In this document: piece after piece, positions 5,702 to 7,999 of the stretch
Numbering within the stretch: position 1 is the first letter of the stretch
How the letters are laid out: every line of letters starts with the position of its first letter
NCBI GenBank assembly: GCA_012517025.1
Contig: JAAYVT010000451.1
Coordinates: 1 to 7,999, forward strand
Source: Phyllobacteriaceae bacterium
GTDB lineage: Bacteria; Pseudomonadota; Alphaproteobacteria; Rhizobiales; Ancalomicrobiaceae
Direction of reading: 5' to 3'
DNA length: 7,999 nt
Translations under genes and position numbers: made by a program
The notes under the pieces: model-generated
What the model was told of the DNA's origin: nothing
The model's input: only the letters and a program-made list of their open reading frames with translations
Database searches by the model: none

Positions 5702-6991
5702 ATGTTCTACCAGCTCTACGAGTTGAACCACGCCGCGCTGCGGCCGATGCGCATGGCCGCCGAGATGGGCCGTTGGGCGTTGCGCAGCCCGTTCAATCCG
5801 CTCGCCGGCACCACCGTCGGCCGCTCGCTCGCCGCCGGCTTCGAGGTCTTCGAGCGCACCACCCGCCGCTACGGCAAGCCGGAGTTCGAGCTGCCGACCA
5901 CCGTCGTCGACGGCGTCGAGGTGGCGGTGAACGAGGAGATCGTCTGGCGCAAGCCGTTCTGCGGCCTGCTGCACTTCGCCCGCGATCTGCCCGCCGACCG
6001 CCCGGCCGATCCCAAGGTGCTGATCGTCGCGCCGATGTCGGGCCACTACGCCACCCTGTTGCGCGGCACCGTCGAGGCGATGCTGCCGGCGCACGAGGTC
6101 TACATCACCGATTGGGTCGACGCCCGCACCGTCCCGCTGACCGAGGGCAGCTTCGACCTCGACGACTACGTCGACTACGTGATCGAGATGATCCGCCACC
6201 TCGGCGAGGGGGTGAACATCGTCGCCGTCTGCCAGCCCTCGGTGCCGGTGCTCGCCGCCGTGTCGGTGATGTCGGAGGACGGCGATCCGCTGGTGCCGGC
6301 GACGATGACGCTGATGGGCGGGCCGATCGACACCCGCATCTCGCCGACCGCCGTCAACAAGGTCGCCCACGACAAGGGCCTCGCCTGGTTCGAGCGCAAC
6401 GTGATCATGCGGGTGCCGTTCCCGCACGCCGGCGCCTTCCGCGAGGTCTATCCGGGCTTCCTGCAGCTCGGCGGCTTCATGTCGATGAACCTCGATCGCC
6501 ACGTCTCCGCCCACAAGGAGTTCTTCGTCCACCTGGTCGAGGGCGACGGCGATTCGGCGGAGAAGCATCGCGACTTCTACGACGAGTATCTCGCCGTGAT
6601 GGATCTCACCAAGGAGTTCTATCTCCAGACCATCCGCACGGTGTTCCTCGATCACGACTTGCCGGAGGGCAAGATGATGCATCGCGGCCGGCTGGTGAAG
6701 CCGTCGGCGATCCGCGACACCGCGCTCTTCACCGTCGAGGGCGAGCTCGACGACATCACCGGCATGGGGCAGACCCAGGCGGCGCATCGGCTGTGCTCCG
6801 GCCTCGCGGCGGAGCAGCAGCTCGATTACGTCCAGCCGGGCGTCGGCCACTACGGCGTCTTCAACGGCTCCAGGTTCCGCGCCAACATCCAGCCGCGCAT
6901 CGCCGCGTTCATCCGCCGCCACGCCCGCGGCGCGGTCGCCGTCCCGGCCGCCCCCCCGCGTCCGCGCCGCAAGCCGGTCGCCGAGGCCTGA
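5702..6991 (+). CDS. phaZ: intracellular poly(3-hydroxybutyrate) depolymerase
   Basis: A 429-residue cytoplasmic, granule-associated hydrolase that degrades stored amorphous polyhydroxybutyrate to 3-hydroxybutyrate units for reuse of carbon and reductant. The start MFYQLYELNHAALRP is the characteristic N-terminus of the PhaZ1 family. The catalytic triad can be placed by comparison with the Ralstonia enzyme: nucleophile Cys177 in VAVCQPSVPV (a Cys where lipases have Ser), Asp350 in EGELDDITG and His383 in GVGHYGVFNG. Length is in the normal range of about 400-430. The tail (from about 410) is Ala/Pro rich and basic (RPRRKP). The reading frame is open upstream to 5582, but those 40 residues are unlike the family and cover the leader, so ATG 5702 is preferred. 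No other polyhydroxyalkanoate genes are in view. Its leader shares a 27-nt element with regA. Confidence 0.95.
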   Translation: MFYQLYELNHAALRPMRMAAEMGRWALRSPFNPLAGTTVGRSLAAGFEVFERTTRRYGKPEFELPTTVVDGVEVAVNEEIVWRKPFCGLLHFARDLPADRPADPKVLIVAPMSGHYATLLRGTVEAMLPAHEVYITDWVDARTVPLTEGSFDLDDYVDYVIEMIRHLGEGVNIVAVCQPSVPVLAAVSVMSEDGDPLVPATMTLMGGPIDTRISPTAVNKVAHDKGLAWFERNVIMRVPFPHAGAFREVYPGFLQLGGFMSMNLDRHVSAHKEFFVHLVEGDGDSAEKHRDFYDEYLAVMDLTKEFYLQTIRTVFLDHDLPEGKMMHRGRLVKPSAIRDTALFTVEGELDDITGMGQTQAAHRLCSGLAAEQQLDYVQPGVGHYGVFNGSRFRANIQPRIAAFIRRHARGAVAVPAAPPRPRRKPVAEA

Positions 6992-7122
6992 GGTTCGAGC
7001 GCTCGCGTCGGTGGTGCGGCCCTTGAACCGCGCCTCGACGGGGGCCATCTCCCTCCCGGGGGCGGAGGTCGCGATCGACGTCGATCGCGGTCGGTCCGCC
7101 GCCGTTCGAGGAGGGGAACTCC
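6992..7122 (+). promoter_or_regulatory. phaZ-DUF2852 intergenic region with hairpins
   Basis: This 131-bp space between phaZ and the first DUF2852 gene contains CGAGCGCTCG (6996-7005), a 7-bp hairpin GGTGCGG/CCGCGCC with one G-U pair (7013-7034), and a 20-bp perfect palindrome (7070-7089, listed separately). None is followed by a T-run, so a classical intrinsic terminator for phaZ is not evident. I find no convincing -35/-10 pair. The ribosome binding site for the next gene is GAGGAGGGG (7108-7116). Confidence 0.45.
7070..7089. repeat. 20-bp perfect palindrome upstream of first DUF2852 gene
   Basis: CGCGATCGAC followed directly by its reverse complement GTCGATCGCG, centred between 7079 and 7080. 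In RNA the stem extends by G-U, G-U and G-C pairs (67/92, 68/91, 69/90). It lies 33 bp before the ATG of the DUF2852 gene. Being a gapless palindrome with half-sites on adjacent turns, it looks more like a dimeric repressor operator than a terminator, but this is inference. Confidence 0.7.
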
Positions 7123-7539
7123 ATGCATTGCCGTAGCGTGGCTCGTACCGGATTCAATCCTGCGTCGATCGCCCTGATGGTGATCGGCTTCATGATCGCT
7201 TGGCCGCTCGGCCTCGCCGTGTTGGCCTGGATCCTGTGGGCCGATCGGTTCGGTTGGCGCGGTCGCCTCGCCTCCTTCGCCGACGGCCTGCGCGACGGCA
7301 TCAGCCGGTCGAACTTCGGCGCCGGCCGTGCCGGCTTCGGTTTCGCGACCGGCAACGCCGCCTTCGACGCCTATCGGGCGAGCGAACTCGAGCGGCTGGA
7401 GGCCGAGCGCCGCCGCCTCGACGAGGAGCGCGCCGAGTTCGAGGCCTACATGGCGCATCTGCGCCGCGCCCGCGACCAGGAGGAGTTCGACCGCTTCAAG
7501 GCCGAACGCGCCCGCCGTCGCGGTGGCCCGACGGTCTGA
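7123..7539 (+). CDS. DUF2852 domain-containing small membrane protein
   Basis: A 138-residue protein of the uncharacterised DUF2852 family, which is found mainly in alphaproteobacteria. One hydrophobic helix covers about residues 14-40 and ends in AWPLGLAVLAWILW, followed by the conserved DRFGWR (41-46). A glycine-rich stretch (66-78) leads to GNAAFDAYR (77-85), the family hallmark. A charged, probably coiled-coil, C-terminal half follows (about 86-133: ELERLEAERRRLDEERAEF, then RRARDQEEFDRFKAERARRR). It is therefore likely anchored in the inner membrane with a cytoplasmic helical tail; orientation is not certain. The ATG at 7123 is preceded by GAGGAGGGG at good spacing. No biochemical function is known for the family and none is proposed. 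A related gene follows 195 bp downstream. Confidence 0.88.
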   Translation: MHCRSVARTGFNPASIALMVIGFMIAWPLGLAVLAWILWADRFGWRGRLASFADGLRDGISRSNFGAGRAGFGFATGNAAFDAYRASELERLEAERRRLDEERAEFEAYMAHLRRARDQEEFDRFKAERARRRGGPTV

Positions 7540-7540
7540 G

Positions 7541-7560
7541 ACCGCCGCACCGAAGGCGGT
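7541..7560 (+). repeat. small hairpin after first DUF2852 stop
   Basis: ACCGCC (7541-7546) and GGCGGT (7555-7560) form a 6-bp inverted repeat with an 8-nt loop, starting 2 nt after the stop codon. It lacks a T-run. It may act together with the larger hairpin just downstream as a transcript-end or RNA-protecting structure. Confidence 0.45.
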
Positions 7561-7566
7561 GAACGT

Positions 7567-7608
7567 CGCCGCGCGGTCCGCTCGCCGGTCCGCGCGGCGT
7601 GTCGTTTT
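7567..7608 (+). terminator. intrinsic terminator candidate
   Basis: CGCCGCGCGG (7567-7576) and CCGCGCGGCG (7590-7599) form a perfect 10-bp stem. Inside it, after one T-T mismatch, CCG (7578-7580) pairs with CGG (7586-7588) around a 5-nt loop. A short T-tract (TTTT, 7605-7608) follows. This is the best terminator-like structure in the window and would separate the two DUF2852 genes into different transcripts. The T-run is short and 5 nt from the stem, so efficiency is uncertain. Confidence 0.6.
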
Positions 7609-7623
7609 CGCGAGCGCGGCGGC

Positions 7624-7640
7624 GCGTCGACGCTCGACGC
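7624..7640. repeat. inverted repeat GCGTCGA-N3-TCGACGC, copy 1
   Basis: Perfect 7-bp arms around CGC. The stem can be extended in RNA through a C-C mismatch and further pairs to about 7618-7646. The same arms recur at 7691-7707, 67 bp downstream. It is followed by a pyrimidine-rich stretch (7645-7660), so it could also serve as a second terminator. Confidence 0.6.
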
Positions 7641-7682
7641 CTCGCTTGCATTCTCCTCTCGCCGGGTTCATGCCGGTGGTCG

Positions 7683-7713
7683 GCCGGGACGCGTCGAGGA
7701 TCGACGCGCCGGC
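7683..7713. repeat. inverted repeat GCGTCGA-N3-TCGACGC, copy 2, extended
   Basis: The core arms at 7691-7697 and 7701-7707 around GGA are identical to copy 1. Here the stem extends by one more C-G pair (7690/7708) and then, after a 2-nt bulge (GA), by GCCGG/CCGGC (7683-7687 with 7709-7713), giving 13 pairs in all. It lies 21 bp before the ATG of the second DUF2852-like gene, where an operator or leader structure would sit. Confidence 0.6.
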
Positions 7714-7734
7714 GCCTCTCTTCGGAGCCGTCGC

Positions 7735-7999
7735 ATGTCGAGCCGTCTCTTCGCCGGAGCCCGCATCACCCTGCCCCTGGTGCTCCTCGCCGGGCTGGGT
7801 CTCGTCTTCGCTTGGCCGATCGGCCTCGCCGTCGTCGCCTACGCCCTGTGGGGCGAGCGATTCGGCTGGCGCCCACGCGTCGAGGCTTTCCTCACCGGCT
7901 TCGGACGCGGCCTGAGCGAGGGCTCGTGTCGCTGCGGTCCGACCGTCTTCTTCTTCGAGCCGGGACGCGAGGGCTGCGACGTCGCCGAGGCCCGGCGCC
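7735..7999 (+). CDS. second DUF2852-like small membrane protein, 3' partial
   Basis: An open frame runs off the right edge with 88 visible residues from ATG 7735, preceded by GGAG (7724-7727) 7 nt upstream. Residues 26-46, AWPIGLAVVAYALWGERFGWR, match the same positions of the neighbouring DUF2852 protein at 15 of 21 residues, and the spacing from the start codon is identical, so the two are tandem paralogues. A hydrophobic helix covers about 12-40. Beyond residue 60 the similarity fades. Where the neighbour has a glycine-rich stretch and GNAAFDAYR, this protein has SCRCGPTVFFFEPGREGCD, with three cysteines (65, 67, 81) that the neighbour lacks. The C-terminal part lies outside the window. 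Paralogy in the membrane segment is clear. Whether the whole DUF2852 domain is present cannot be decided here. Confidence 0.75.
   Translation, partial: MSSRLFAGARITLPLVLLAGLGLVFAWPIGLAVVAYALWGERFGWRPRVEAFLTGFGRGLSEGSCRCGPTVFFFEPGREGCDVAEARR

Noticed and set aside
5459..7048. 529-codon open frame on the minus strand opposite phaZ
   Set aside because: It is a shadow of phaZ: His/Arg/Asp-rich, with no recognisable domain, while the plus-strand frame has the full PhaZ triad.

Overview
This window is GC-rich DNA with compact gene spacing. The gene families point to an alphaproteobacterium, most likely of the order Hyphomicrobiales (Rhizobiales). The evidence is a complete RegB/RegA (ActS/ActR, PrrB/PrrA) redox two-component pair, an MmcB-type DNA repair protein, an intracellular polyhydroxybutyrate depolymerase and DUF2852 proteins. 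The order is inferred from family membership only; there is no rRNA or other decisive marker.

Layout, left to right. (1) Positions 2-1255, plus strand: 3' part of a membrane Na+/H+ antiporter-like protein whose start lies left of the window. It is followed 5 bp later by mmcB (1261-1755), probably in the same transcript. (2) Convergent to these, on the minus strand, regB (3836-2469) precedes regA (2335-1769). The 133-bp gap between them carries a good promoter candidate for regA and a structured leader. (3) Diverging from regB across a 104-bp gap is a two-gene ABC-2 exporter operon (ATPase 3941-4735, permease 4732-5553, overlapping by ATGA). (4) phaZ (5702-6991) follows a 148-bp leader. (5) Two tandem DUF2852-type small membrane proteins follow (7123-7539 and 7735 to the right edge). 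The spaces around them are rich in inverted repeats and include a strong hairpin terminator candidate. No stretch longer than 300 bp lacks a gene, and I see no tRNA, rRNA, CRISPR array, insertion sequence or attachment site.

How the genes may work together. RegB senses membrane redox state through its quinone-site motif and a reactive cysteine, and phosphorylates RegA, a global regulator of energy metabolism. PhaZ releases carbon and reductant from stored polyhydroxybutyrate, so control by cellular redox state would make sense. The most interesting signal found by reading the sequence is a 27-nt structured element, CGGTCG-N6-GACCG-N4-CGACCG. It occurs in the same orientation 14 nt before the regA start and 17 nt before the phaZ start, and could be a shared operator or leader structure. 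The other notable features are the tandem DUF2852 pair, whose second member has an unusual cysteine-containing region where its neighbour has a different sequence, and the palindromes that flank both genes.
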